A stretch of 21,545 nt of DNA from Chloroflexota bacterium (GCA_012798185.1 JAAZNS010000282.1:1-21545), one strand, 5' to 3'; positions 1-5,594 are shown, counted from the first letter of the stretch. Notes: a model not told the origin generated them from the sequence alone. Numbers and translations are program-made.

Positions 1-516
1 CCCGTAGAAGATCTTCTTCATGGCATCCTGAGCCTGAACGGGCAGGGAGTCCATCATACGACCAATCGACATCGGTTCGTTTCGCAAAGCAAAATCCATA
101 GCCTGAGCAAATGGGGCCATGAAGGCGTAAAAGTTACAATACTGCTCCAGGACATCCTTGCCGAATTCCTCGGCGATGTATTGCATCTGTTCTTCGGGGT
201 TGGCGTACATCCTGAACGGTTTTCTGCCTTTGTCGCGCCCCGCAATCACCACACCAGCGCATTTAGGGTAGATCAACTCGAGACCAAATTCACCTAAGTC
301 CAGTGCATCCCACAACCAACCCAACCTAGCAAACATAAGATACCAGGCACCACGGTTATGGATATAACCAGGGAAAATATGCGCGTTGCTCGCGATACCA
401 CCGACATAGTCATTCATCTCGAGGCAAAGTACATTTTTGCCTTCTTTTTGTAATAGCGTTGATGCAATTAATCCGGTATGCCCTGCGCCAATTGTAATTA
501 CATCGTAGTCAGCCAT
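1..516 (-). CDS. NAD(P)/FAD-dependent oxidoreductase, phytoene-desaturase-like (N-terminal part, cut by window edge)
   Basis: The first 172 codons of a minus-strand gene run off the left edge. The protein begins MADYDVITIGAGHTGL, a Rossmann FAD-binding start with a GAGHTG dinucleotide-binding loop near residues 10-15. An acidic residue ends the second beta strand (LCLEMND) and a YVGG motif follows near residues 37-40. This pattern is typical of the phytoene desaturase / amine oxidase class of flavoproteins. The start ATG (516-514) has a good Shine-Dalgarno, AAGGAG, about 6 bases upstream. The gene lies downstream of a tetR gene on the same strand, and the 187-base gap holds a palindrome matching one at the tetR promoter, so it is probably the regulator's main target. 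The substrate cannot be told from this fragment; a carotenoid or another polyunsaturated or oxidised lipid is possible. The class is fairly sure, the substrate is not. Confidence 0.75.
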   Translation of the reverse strand, partial: MADYDVITIGAGHTGLIASTLLQKEGKNVLCLEMNDYVGGIASNAHIFPGYIHNRGAWYLMFARLGWLWDALDLGEFGLELIYPKCAGVVIAGRDKGRKPFRMYANPEEQMQYIAEEFGKDVLEQYCNFYAFMAPFAQAMDFALRNEPMSIGRMMDSLPVQAQDAMKKIFYG

Positions 517-666
517 TGTTATCTCCTTATCCTTATTTTCTTACGGGAGGTTTTTTGAAAGATATCGGGATACATCCAGTTTGTTTCTGCTCTGGAAATT
601 TGAGTGTATGTTATGTCTTTTTATATATGGATTTTATTTGCACCTCCTCTCACAACTTATCACTTG

Positions 667-684
667 ATTGAGTAGTCACTCAAT
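667..684. promoter_or_regulatory. Putative TetR operator upstream of the FAD oxidoreductase
   Basis: ATTGAGTAGTCACTCAAT has perfect 7-base arms (ATTGAGT / ACTCAAT) around a 4-base centre. It sits between tetR and the oxidoreductase gene, in the oxidoreductase's promoter region. It matches the palindrome at the tetR promoter in 14 of 18 positions. The inverted repeat is seen directly; that the adjacent TetR protein binds it is inferred. Confidence 0.65.
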
Positions 685-703
685 TTAAGATAAAAATAAA
701 AAT

Positions 704-1285
704 CTACCCTCCAACAGCTGTTAAGTAAATTTCCCAGCTACGCTCCATAAAATATTTGTCCTGCTGATGCTCTGGGTATTTATGCAGGAATGAAGTGGTA
801 GTAGCGATGACTGACCTTGAGATTTCGATCCGAAATGGTGATGGAATTTCTTTAAGATAATGATGCTCACTCGCATACTGGCTTACATTTTGAAAAGCCT
901 GGTAAAGTTTTTTAATTTCCTCATGCTGATTAAAAGTGAATTGACCAGCAATGAGCGAGCCATCAAATAATTGTATGTATTGAAATTTGTTCCAATTTTC
1001 CAACCCCCAATTGACACTCTTTTCCCAACCGATCCGGACAAGTTTTTTGAACTCTCTTAAATCAGTTTTGTCAAAATTAAGGAATGTATTTAACCAAGCC
1101 CTAAAATTTTCAAGGAGGCAACGCTCGTATAACGTAATGATTAAATCGTTTTTTGTGGGGAAATAATGGAATAGTAAACCGGTAGATACCCCAGCATTTT
1201 GGGTAATTTCACCCGTGCTGGCAGTAAATCCTTTTGTCACGAATATTTTTAAGGCGGATTCGAGGATTTTCTCTTCAGCGTTCAT
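704..1285 (-). CDS. TetR/AcrR family transcriptional regulator
   Basis: This 193-residue protein has the usual length for the family. Residues 1-50 carry the TetR N-terminal helix-turn-helix: an ILESALKIFVTKGF helix, a GEITQNAGVS...LLFHYFPTKNDL recognition segment, and the classic hYFxxKxxL ending. The remainder is a helical ligand or dimerisation domain without recognisable specificity. The ATG at 1285-1283 is chosen because a strong promoter (TTGACA, 16 bases, TATAAT) ends just upstream, leaving a leader of only about 20 bases. There is no clear Shine-Dalgarno. An operator-like palindrome lies over the expected transcription start, so the gene is probably autorepressed. It is transcribed toward the flavoprotein gene at 1-516, which has a matching palindrome. 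The effector is unknown; a hydrophobic small molecule would be typical for the family. Confidence 0.9.
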   Translation of the reverse strand: MNAEEKILESALKIFVTKGFTASTGEITQNAGVSTGLLFHYFPTKNDLIITLYERCLLENFRAWLNTFLNFDKTDLREFKKLVRIGWEKSVNWGLENWNKFQYIQLFDGSLIAGQFTFNQHEEIKKLYQAFQNVSQYASEHHYLKEIPSPFRIEISRSVIATTTSFLHKYPEHQQDKYFMERSWEIYLTAVGG

Positions 1286-1292
1286 CTTATTG

Positions 1293-1310
1293 ATTGATTA
1301 CTTACTCAAT
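1293..1310. promoter_or_regulatory. Putative TetR operator at the tetR promoter
   Basis: On the minus strand this reads ATTGAGTAAGTAATCAAT, an imperfect palindrome matching the 667-684 site at 14 of 18 positions. It abuts the -10 box (TATAAT, 1316-1311) and covers the expected start of transcription, the usual place for autorepression. Confidence 0.65.
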
Positions 1311-1338
1311 ATTATAGTAATATTTTCAGTTATGTCAA
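1311..1338 (-). promoter_or_regulatory. Sigma-70 promoter of tetR
   Basis: On the minus strand the -35 TTGACA (1338-1333) and -10 TATAAT (1316-1311) are both perfect consensus, with a 16-base spacer. Expected start of transcription is near 1304, inside the operator palindrome. Confidence 0.75.
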
Positions 1339-1396
1339 TAGGTCACTTTCTGTAAATACCTTCATTTTTGTATGGTGTTCTATACGTCTATTTTGT

Positions 1397-1425
1397 TTGA
1401 CGCTCCCCACGCGACCAAGTATAAT
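1397..1425 (+). promoter_or_regulatory. Sigma-70 promoter of the DUF4388-GTPase operon
   Basis: TTGACG (1397-1402), a 17-base spacer and TATAAT (1420-1425). Expected start is near 1432, giving a leader of about 36 bases before the ATG at 1468. This placement also argues against the longer reading frame that begins at 1372. Confidence 0.75.
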
Positions 1426-1467
1426 GCGCAATTAGGCGTTTATTCCAGGATACGATACGAGAGTGTT

Positions 1468-2289
1468 ATGGCTTTAAAGGGCAATCTGCGTGATTTCACC
1501 ATCTCCCAGCTTTTAAATCTTATTAATATTGCGAATAAATCTGGCACTCTGGTTGTGGATGGCTCCGGGGAGACTGTATCGGTTTCCTTCCGTCAGGGCA
1601 AGCTGGCATATGCGCAAAAAAGCCAGGAAGATAACAGCCTGGCGGCAATTCTATATCGCGCCAAGAAGATCAACAGCAACCAGCTGCAAAGTATAAAAAT
1701 GCGCGGCAATCAGATGAATGATAAACAATTGGGTTTGATGCTGATTAATGCCAATTACCTCACGCAAAAAGAAATTCTGGTTTGTCTGCAAACGCATTAC
1801 ATCAACCTGCTCAGCGGGTTGTTTACCTGGAATGAGGGGAATTTTAAATTCGAGAATGATATGCCTCCACCCAGCGATAAAATCACCGTGCATATCGGGT
1901 TGGAAAATATTATCATGGAAGGCACCCGCCGGGTAAAAGAATGGGAACATCTGCAAGATGAAATTCCCAGCCTGGAAATCGCCTTGAAGTTTGCCGACCG
2001 CCCCGGCACTAATATTAAAAATATCAGTTTGAGTGTGGATGAATGGCGGGTAGTTAAATATATCAGCCCGAAAAACACCCTTACCCAAATTGCCCGCGCC
2101 GCCCAGTTGGATGACATGCAAATGCGGCGCATTGCTTATGGACTGATCCAGGCAGGGCTGGTGGAGTTTGTCCGTTCACAGGGAGTCACTGCCCGACCAA
2201 CCAGCATCTCTATGTCGATTCCTGCCGCGAATAAGGAGGAGCAGAAATCGCTGATCAACCGTTTGATCACGCGTATCCGCTCATTGTAA
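1468..2289 (+). CDS. DUF4388 (PATAN) domain protein
   Basis: The protein is 273 residues long from ATG 1468 (MALKGNLRDFTISQLLNLI). The opening, with 'GNLRDFTISQLL' followed by 'KSGTLVVDG' and 'GKLAYA', is the hallmark of DUF4388/PATAN domains, seen in PatA-type response regulators and in proteins tied to gliding or twitching motility. The middle (about residues 80-140) continues this fold with an 'LxxGLFTWNEGNFKFE' segment. The C-terminal third (about residues 185-265) resembles a winged-helix-like domain ('SVDEWRVVKYISPKNTLTQIARAAQLDDMQMRRI'). A frame extension back to 1372 was rejected because a consensus promoter lies inside it. The MglA-like GTPase gene follows after 85 bases, which points to a shared function. 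The biochemical activity of DUF4388 is not established; a protein-interaction role in polarity or surface motility is inferred. Confidence 0.8.
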   Translation: MALKGNLRDFTISQLLNLINIANKSGTLVVDGSGETVSVSFRQGKLAYAQKSQEDNSLAAILYRAKKINSNQLQSIKMRGNQMNDKQLGLMLINANYLTQKEILVCLQTHYINLLSGLFTWNEGNFKFENDMPPPSDKITVHIGLENIIMEGTRRVKEWEHLQDEIPSLEIALKFADRPGTNIKNISLSVDEWRVVKYISPKNTLTQIARAAQLDDMQMRRIAYGLIQAGLVEFVRSQGVTARPTSISMSIPAANKEEQKSLINRLITRIRSL

Positions 2290-2374
2290 CGAAGATGGTC
2301 AATCAAGCAGCTTACTATGCATTATCTATGAAATCTTTATTCCAGATCATTGTTTTATCATTGGATGATATCCC

Positions 2375-2911
2375 ATGCAAACTGTAAAAATGGTAGTTAC
2401 TGGGCCTTTTAATGCAGGCAAAACCGAATTCATCCGTTCGGTAAGTGAAATTGATGTTGTATCCACCGAACGGAAAATCACCTCGAAAGCTGAAAAAGTT
2501 AAAGCCTCGACCACAGTCGCCATGGATTTTGGACGCATTTCGGTGGATAAAGATCTGGTGCTGTATTTATTTGGCACACCGGGGCAGAAACGTTTCGACT
2601 TTATGTGGGAAATTCTTTCGGAGGGGATGTTAGGCTTTATTGTGATGGTCGACAGCACACGCCCGGAGACTTTCAGAGAAGCGCGCAGCATTTTAGAAAC
2701 CTTCCGCGCCTACGCACCGACGCCTTATGTGGTTGCAGCAAATAAGCAGGATTTAAAAGACGCCTGGGATCTGGAAGATATGCGCATTGCACTGCGCCTT
2801 GATAAGAAGGTGAAGTTACTGCCCTGCGTTGCCAGCCAAAAGAAATCAGTAAAAACAATTTTATTGGAGCTTTTATACAGTATTCTCGAAGAAATGGACG
2901 CAGCAAAATAA
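2375..2911 (+). CDS. MglA-like small Ras-family GTPase
   Basis: This 178-residue protein has the full set of GTPase motifs. The P-loop is GPFNAGKT near residue 10, followed by a switch I region with STTVAMDFG and the Walker B/G3 motif GTPGQKRFD. NKQD gives the guanine specificity (G4), and CVAS near the end stands in for G5. Prokaryotic MglA-type GTPases act as molecular switches for cell polarity and for placing motility machinery, and they are commonly encoded beside Roadblock/LC7 or DUF4388 proteins. No MglB-type Roadblock GAP gene is visible here, so the DUF4388 protein just upstream is the likely partner. The Shine-Dalgarno is weak (GGATGAT before ATG 2375). The gene ends 270 bases before the cyclic-dinucleotide aptamer array. 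GTPase identity is secure; the role is inferred. Confidence 0.88.
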   Translation: MQTVKMVVTGPFNAGKTEFIRSVSEIDVVSTERKITSKAEKVKASTTVAMDFGRISVDKDLVLYLFGTPGQKRFDFMWEILSEGMLGFIVMVDSTRPETFREARSILETFRAYAPTPYVVAANKQDLKDAWDLEDMRIALRLDKKVKLLPCVASQKKSVKTILLELLYSILEEMDAAK

Positions 2912-3048
2912 AAATTCGCAAAACGACGGCGAAGCGAAAAATGTGGAGCACTGTTTGACATTGATAAATTTTTACGCGCTACTAACACAAAATTAACGAA
3001 TGAAAGATTAATATTTGATTAGATAATTGTTTTATCTTCACCGAAAAT

Positions 3049-3090
3049 ACCCCCACAGATGGGTATATAACCTTCATAACCCCTACAGAT
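3049..3090 (+). repeat. Two 12-base direct repeats 30 bases apart, upstream of the GEMM RNA promoter
   Basis: ACCCCCACAGAT (3049-3060) recurs as ACCCCTACAGAT (3079-3090) with one mismatch, exactly 30 bases apart, about three helical turns. The pair ends 53 bases before the -35 box of the riboswitch RNA. The first copy can also form a small hairpin (ATACCC / GGGTAT, 3047-3066). An activator site is plausible but unproven. The rest of the 2912-3143 gap is AT-rich, with no gene seen. Confidence 0.45.
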
Positions 3091-3143
3091 ACTTGTTTTA
3101 AAATTAATAAACCTTACAATTTTAATTCTTAAAATCCACGAGA

Positions 3144-3172
3144 TTGACTTTTGAATTTTTATACCCTATACT
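3144..3172 (+). promoter_or_regulatory. Sigma-70 promoter of the GEMM riboswitch RNA
   Basis: TTGACT (3144-3149), 17-base spacer, TATACT (3167-3172). Expected start is near 3179, directly before the 5' strand of the helix that closes the aptamer array (3182-3188). Confidence 0.75.
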
Positions 3173-3189
3173 GAATCTAGGTGCATCCC

Positions 3190-3276
3190 GATAAAAAGCA
3201 AAACCGGTGAAAACCGGCGACGCAAAGCTATGGGTCTAAAGTCACCTAATAGGGATCAAGACTGCCAGGCTACCGA
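3190..3276 (+). promoter_or_regulatory. GEMM-I cyclic dinucleotide riboswitch aptamer, copy 1
   Basis: This matches the GEMM-I (c-di-GMP-I) consensus: GCAAAACC, a 5-bp hairpin with a GAAA tetraloop (CCGGT-GAAA-ACCGG, 3204-3217), then GACGCAAAGC. GGGTCTAAA (tetraloop-receptor side) and ACTGCCAGGCTACCGA follow at the 3' end. The base just before the conserved GC pair-forming strand (3198-3199) aligns with Vc2 riboswitch G20, the ligand-selectivity base. Here it is A (3197), as in the GEMM-Ib class that recognises 3',3'-cGAMP, so this copy may not be a plain c-di-GMP sensor. Confidence 0.88.
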
Positions 3277-3360
3277 AACAAGCAAAACCGGTGAAAACCG
3301 GCGACGCAAAGTCATGGGTCTAAAGTCACCTGTAAGCGACTATGACTGCCAGACTGACGA
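3277..3360 (+). promoter_or_regulatory. GEMM-I cyclic dinucleotide riboswitch aptamer, copy 2 (A at selectivity position, altered 3' end)
   Basis: It starts immediately after copy 1 and repeats the same hairpin (CCGGT-GAAA-ACCGG), then GACGCAAAG and GGGTCTAAAGTC. The base aligned with Vc2 G20 is A (3281), as in copy 1. The 3' end reads ACTGCCAGACTGACGA, where copies 1 and 3 have CTACCGA. Two changes thus fall in the conserved segment that contains the cytosine pairing with the ligand (Vc2 C92). This copy could have altered specificity or be degenerating. Confidence 0.82.
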
Positions 3361-3449
3361 AAGGCAAAACTGGTGAAAACCAGTGACGCAAAGTTATGGG
3401 TCTAAAGCCAGATGTGAAAACAAAGGGTCATGACTGCCAGACTACCGAA
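3361..3449 (+). promoter_or_regulatory. GEMM-I cyclic dinucleotide riboswitch aptamer, copy 3 (G at selectivity position)
   Basis: The third tandem copy has GGCAAAACTGG, a GAAA-capped stem CTGGT/ACCAG, GACGCAAAG, GGGTCTAAAG, and ACTGCCAGACTACCGA. The stem differs from copies 1 and 2 by a paired C-G to T-A change, a covariation showing that the helix is under selection. The base aligned with Vc2 G20 is G (3363), the c-di-GMP-type state, unlike the A in the first two copies. The second hairpin is longer and less similar than in copies 1 and 2. Confidence 0.88.
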
Positions 3450-3516
3450 GGATGCATTAATTTTTTATATCATCTGAAAATTTAGAGATTAGAAGCGCAT
3501 CGTTTTGCGCTTATTG

Positions 3517-3554
3517 AAAGTGCGGAGCACCTCGCGAGTGCGCCGCACTTTTTT
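3517..3554 (+). terminator. Strong intrinsic terminator after the GEMM array
   Basis: A perfect 9-bp stem AAAGTGCGG / CCGCACTTT (3517-3525 with 3543-3551) is extended inside by a 4-bp GCAC/GTGC stem. The T run covers 3549-3554. It separates the GEMM RNA from the thiamine operon promoter. Confidence 0.85.
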
Positions 3555-3583
3555 ATCCGCACCAGGTAGCGGTTGGAATATGC

Positions 3584-3613
3584 TTGACAATTCCCTATCT
3601 AATCCCTTATACT
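3584..3613 (+). promoter_or_regulatory. Sigma-70 promoter of the thiamine operon
   Basis: TTGACA (3584-3589, perfect), 18-base spacer, TATACT (3608-3613). Transcription would start near 3620, just before the 5' strand of the TPP riboswitch closing helix. Confidence 0.75.
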
Positions 3614-3625
3614 AATTGACAGTTG

Positions 3626-3737
3626 AATATTATGCACGGGGTGCCTGGTGTTGCCAGGCTGAGATAAGAGCCTTAAGCTCTTGACCCGCGAACCTGATCC
3701 GGATAATGCCGGCGGAGGAATGGCAGTAAATAATATT
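3626..3737 (+). promoter_or_regulatory. TPP riboswitch (THI element)
   Basis: The conserved thi-box parts appear in order: ACGGGGTGCC, CTGAGA, an optional stem (AAGAGC/GCTCTT), ACCCGCGAACCTGATC, and CGGATAATGCCGGCGGAGGAA. The ends pair through AATATTAT (3626-3633) and ATAATATT (3730-3737), an extended P1. It precedes thiN and a thiamine ABC transporter, exactly the expected targets. Thiamine pyrophosphate binding should lower expression of the operon. Confidence 0.96.
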
Positions 3738-3768
3738 GTTTGCCCTCCTCCGCCAGAGGAGGGTTTTT
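3711..3768 (+). promoter_or_regulatory. TPP expression platform: anti-sequestor versus SD-masking terminator hairpin
   Basis: CCCTCCTC (3743-3750) pairs perfectly with GAGGAGGG (3756-3763) across a 5-base loop and is followed by five T (3764-3768). The 3' strand of that stem is also the Shine-Dalgarno of thiN, 8 bases before its TTG start. TCCTCCGCC (3746-3754) is alternatively a perfect 9-bp complement of GGCGGAGGA (3711-3719) in the conserved aptamer 3' end. The two pairings exclude each other. Ligand binding should favour the hairpin and so terminate transcription, block translation, or both. Confidence 0.8.
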
Positions 3769-3771
3769 GAT

Positions 3772-4413
3772 TTGCGTGCCATCATTTTTGCTAATGGCAG
3801 TCTCGGCGACGCCGAAGCTGCCCGGTCGATTGTTCAAACCGGCGATATGATTATTGCTGCCGATGGGGGAGGTGATTACTGCCGACAACTGGATATTAAA
3901 CCTCATATCCTCATCGGCGATTTCGACTCTCTTGCTCCCAAAGAACTATCTGCATGGGAACGTCAGGGTGTTCAGATAGTACGCCATCCTGAGCGAAAGA
4001 ATTACACCGATCTGGAATTGGCGTTGGAATATGCCCGTGAACAAGGCGCTGATGAGATCTTGGTGCTGGCAGCTTTAGGCGCACGCTGGGATCATACCCT
4101 GGCAAACCTGTTCCTTCCGGTTTTGGCTGATCTGCAGCGATGTTCCATCACCCTGCTGGATGGCAGGCAGGAAATTCATTTGATCAAGGGAGGTGAAACC
4201 CTGGAGGTGCACGGTGCCCCTGGCGATACGCTTTCCCTTATTCCATTAGGAGGCGAAGCGCTGGGTGTCTCCACCGTATGTCTGGAATATCCTTTACAGG
4301 GTGAAACACTCCATTTTGGCAGTACGCGCGGCGTCAGCAATGTTTTGCTTGCCAAAACAGCAGCCGTTTCCCTGGATCAGGGACTGCTGTTGTGCGTCGT
4401 GATTCATCAATAA
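3772..4413 (+). CDS. thiN: Thiamine pyrophosphokinase
   Basis: The enzyme transfers pyrophosphate from ATP to thiamine, making the TPP cofactor directly from imported thiamine. The protein is 213 residues with the family's usual landmarks: RAIIFANG start, AADGGG, GDFDSL near residue 47, NYTDLELALEYA, GALGARWDHTLANL, and a C-terminal domain ending in STRGVSNVLL. The TTG at 3772 is chosen because the family begins 'MRAIIFANG' and a strong Shine-Dalgarno (GAGGAGG) lies 8 bases upstream. The longer frame from 3736 would translate the expression-platform hairpin. It is first in an operon with thiamine transport genes under the TPP riboswitch. With no thiamine synthesis gene in view, this is a salvage unit. 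Confidence 0.93.
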   Translation: MRAIIFANGSLGDAEAARSIVQTGDMIIAADGGGDYCRQLDIKPHILIGDFDSLAPKELSAWERQGVQIVRHPERKNYTDLELALEYAREQGADEILVLAALGARWDHTLANLFLPVLADLQRCSITLLDGRQEIHLIKGGETLEVHGAPGDTLSLIPLGGEALGVSTVCLEYPLQGETLHFGSTRGVSNVLLAKTAAVSLDQGLLLCVVIHQ

Positions 4414-4445
4414 AAATATTATCAAGATTACTAAAGAGGAAAGTT

Positions 4446-5594
4446 ATGTCTGGAACCAAGCAATCTCTACTTACAAAAACTTGCCGCAGTAATGCTTATC
4501 ATAATAAGTATTTTGGTGATCATTCGAAATTCTTACCTATAGGCTTATTATTGGCGGTCATGGCGCTCATTCTTGCCGGGTGCGCGCCGCAAGCACCTGC
4601 TGAAACACCATCACCAAGCAGCCCGCGCACGCTCACGGTAATGACTCATGATTCATTTGCCATCTCGGAAGATGCCTTACAAACCTTTGAACAGCAAAAT
4701 GCTGTAAAAGTACAATTTCTTAAGGCTGGTGATACCGGCACATCGCTGAATAAAGCTATTCTATCCAAAGATAATCCTTTGGCAGATGTATATTATGGTG
4801 TGGATAACACCTTCTTGAGCCGGGCGCTCGATGAAGGCATCTTTCAGCCGTATAAATCCCCATTATTGGCAAATATCCCGGCGGAGTACCAGCTCGATCC
4901 CAATTATTTCGCATTACCAGTCGATTATGGCAATGTATGCCTAAATTACGATAAAGCTTACTTTACCCAAAATAATCTTACCCCGCCGCAAACATTGGAT
5001 GACCTGCTTAAGGCGGACTATAAAAGCTTGCTGGTGGTACAAAATCCTGCCACGTCTTCCCCCGGGCTGGCATTTTTGCTGACAACCATTGCCGTTTACG
5101 GCGAAGATGGGTATATTGATTATTGGAAAGGATTGGTTGCTAACGATGTGAAGGTCGTTAACGATTGGGAACTGGCATATTACACCGAGTTTAGCGGCTC
5201 TTCGGGCAAAGGCCCCCGTCCCATCGTGGTCTCGTACGATTCCAGCCCGGCTTATGAGGTGCTGTATGCCGAAACACCGCTGGAAGAACCGCCCACCGCT
5301 GCGGTCATCTCAGACAATACCTGCTTCCGCCAAATCGAATTTGTCGGCATTTTAAAAGGCGCAAAGAACCTCGAACTTGCGCAAAAATGGGTGGATTTTA
5401 TGCTCTCGCCTCAGTTCCAGCAGGAACTGCCCACCCAGATGTTCGTTTTTCCAGTCAACTCACAGGCAGCCTTGGATGAGCTATTCGGTAAATATCTGAA
5501 ACAGCCATTGGTTACTGCCCGGGTGAATCCGGCAGATATTGCCGCCAAACGTCAGGTATGGCTTGAGGCGTGGACTGAGGCTGTGTTGCGATAA
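4446..5594 (+). CDS. thiB: Thiamine ABC transporter, substrate-binding lipoprotein
   Basis: A 382-residue periplasmic-type binding protein that would capture thiamine outside the membrane and deliver it to the ThiP-like permease. It has a lipoprotein signal with a long N-terminal region and the lipobox LAGC near residue 40, then a Thr/Pro/Ser-rich spacer. The mature part follows the ThiB/TbpA pattern: TVMTHDSFAISEDAL, GDTGTSLNKAILSKDNPLADVYYGVDNTFLSRAL, PVDYGNVCLNYDKAYF, NPATSSPGLAFL, VSYDSSPAYEV. ATG 4446 follows AAGAGGA by 5 bases. An upstream in-frame GTG at 4392 would overlap thiN and is rejected. It sits 32 bases after thiN and 80 before the permease gene. Substrate assignment rests on both sequence pattern and the TPP riboswitch. 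Confidence 0.9.
   Translation: MSGTKQSLLTKTCRSNAYHNKYFGDHSKFLPIGLLLAVMALILAGCAPQAPAETPSPSSPRTLTVMTHDSFAISEDALQTFEQQNAVKVQFLKAGDTGTSLNKAILSKDNPLADVYYGVDNTFLSRALDEGIFQPYKSPLLANIPAEYQLDPNYFALPVDYGNVCLNYDKAYFTQNNLTPPQTLDDLLKADYKSLLVVQNPATSSPGLAFLLTTIAVYGEDGYIDYWKGLVANDVKVVNDWELAYYTEFSGSSGKGPRPIVVSYDSSPAYEVLYAETPLEEPPTAAVISDNTCFRQIEFVGILKGAKNLELAQKWVDFMLSPQFQQELPTQMFVFPVNSQAALDELFGKYLKQPLVTARVNPADIAAKRQVWLEAWTEAVLR

Larger units (their letters stand above)
3182..3456 (+). other. Single 7-bp helix closing the whole three-aptamer array
   Basis: TGCATCC (3182-3188) is the exact reverse complement of GGATGCA (3450-3456). The aptamers are joined by linkers of only about 5 bases, leaving little room for a separate closing helix on each, so this outer helix may close all three. 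A run of six T lies 5 bases after its 3' strand (3461-3466), so closing the helix could itself act as a terminator. The pairing is visible; the function is inferred. Confidence 0.55.
3179..3554 (+). ncRNA. About 375-nt RNA: three tandem GEMM aptamers ending at a terminator, no reading frame
   Basis: The unit runs from the expected start of the 3144-3172 promoter to the terminator at 3517-3554. After the third aptamer there is only a three-codon frame (ATG-CAT-TAA at 3452), a 7-bp hairpin (AAGCGCA/TGCGCTT, 3493-3512) and the terminator. The next gene, thiN, has its own promoter and TPP riboswitch. Either the terminator is ligand-controlled and read-through adds to the thiamine operon, or this is a free-standing ligand-binding RNA acting in trans or as a ligand sponge. 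The sequence alone does not decide. Confidence 0.6.

Noticed and set aside
1651..2121. A 156-codon open frame on the minus strand.
   Set aside because: It lies wholly antisense within the DUF4388 gene, has no recognisable domain, and reads as a shadow of the real gene.
2916..2937. Inverted repeat TTCGC/GCGAA after the GTPase gene as a terminator.
   Set aside because: The 5-bp stem has a large loop and is followed by A and not T residues on the plus strand.
3190..3449. A CRISPR array or simple tandem DNA repeat.
   Set aside because: The units are about 83 bases with GEMM-I consensus elements, a GAAA-capped stem and a compensatory base-pair change; there are no spacer-like unique segments between uniform repeats.
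3720..3770. A 16-codon frame (ATG at 3720, stop TGA at 3768-3770) with a run of four prolines, ending one base before the thiN start, as a coupled leader peptide.
   Set aside because: The GGAGG upstream leaves only one base before the ATG and is part of the TPP aptamer core. The proline codons come from the expression-platform hairpin sequence.
3736..3771. Longer N-terminus for thiN starting at TTG 3736.
   Set aside because: It would translate the regulatory hairpin, has no ribosome site, and the family starts at 'MRAIIFANG', encoded from 3772 with a strong Shine-Dalgarno.
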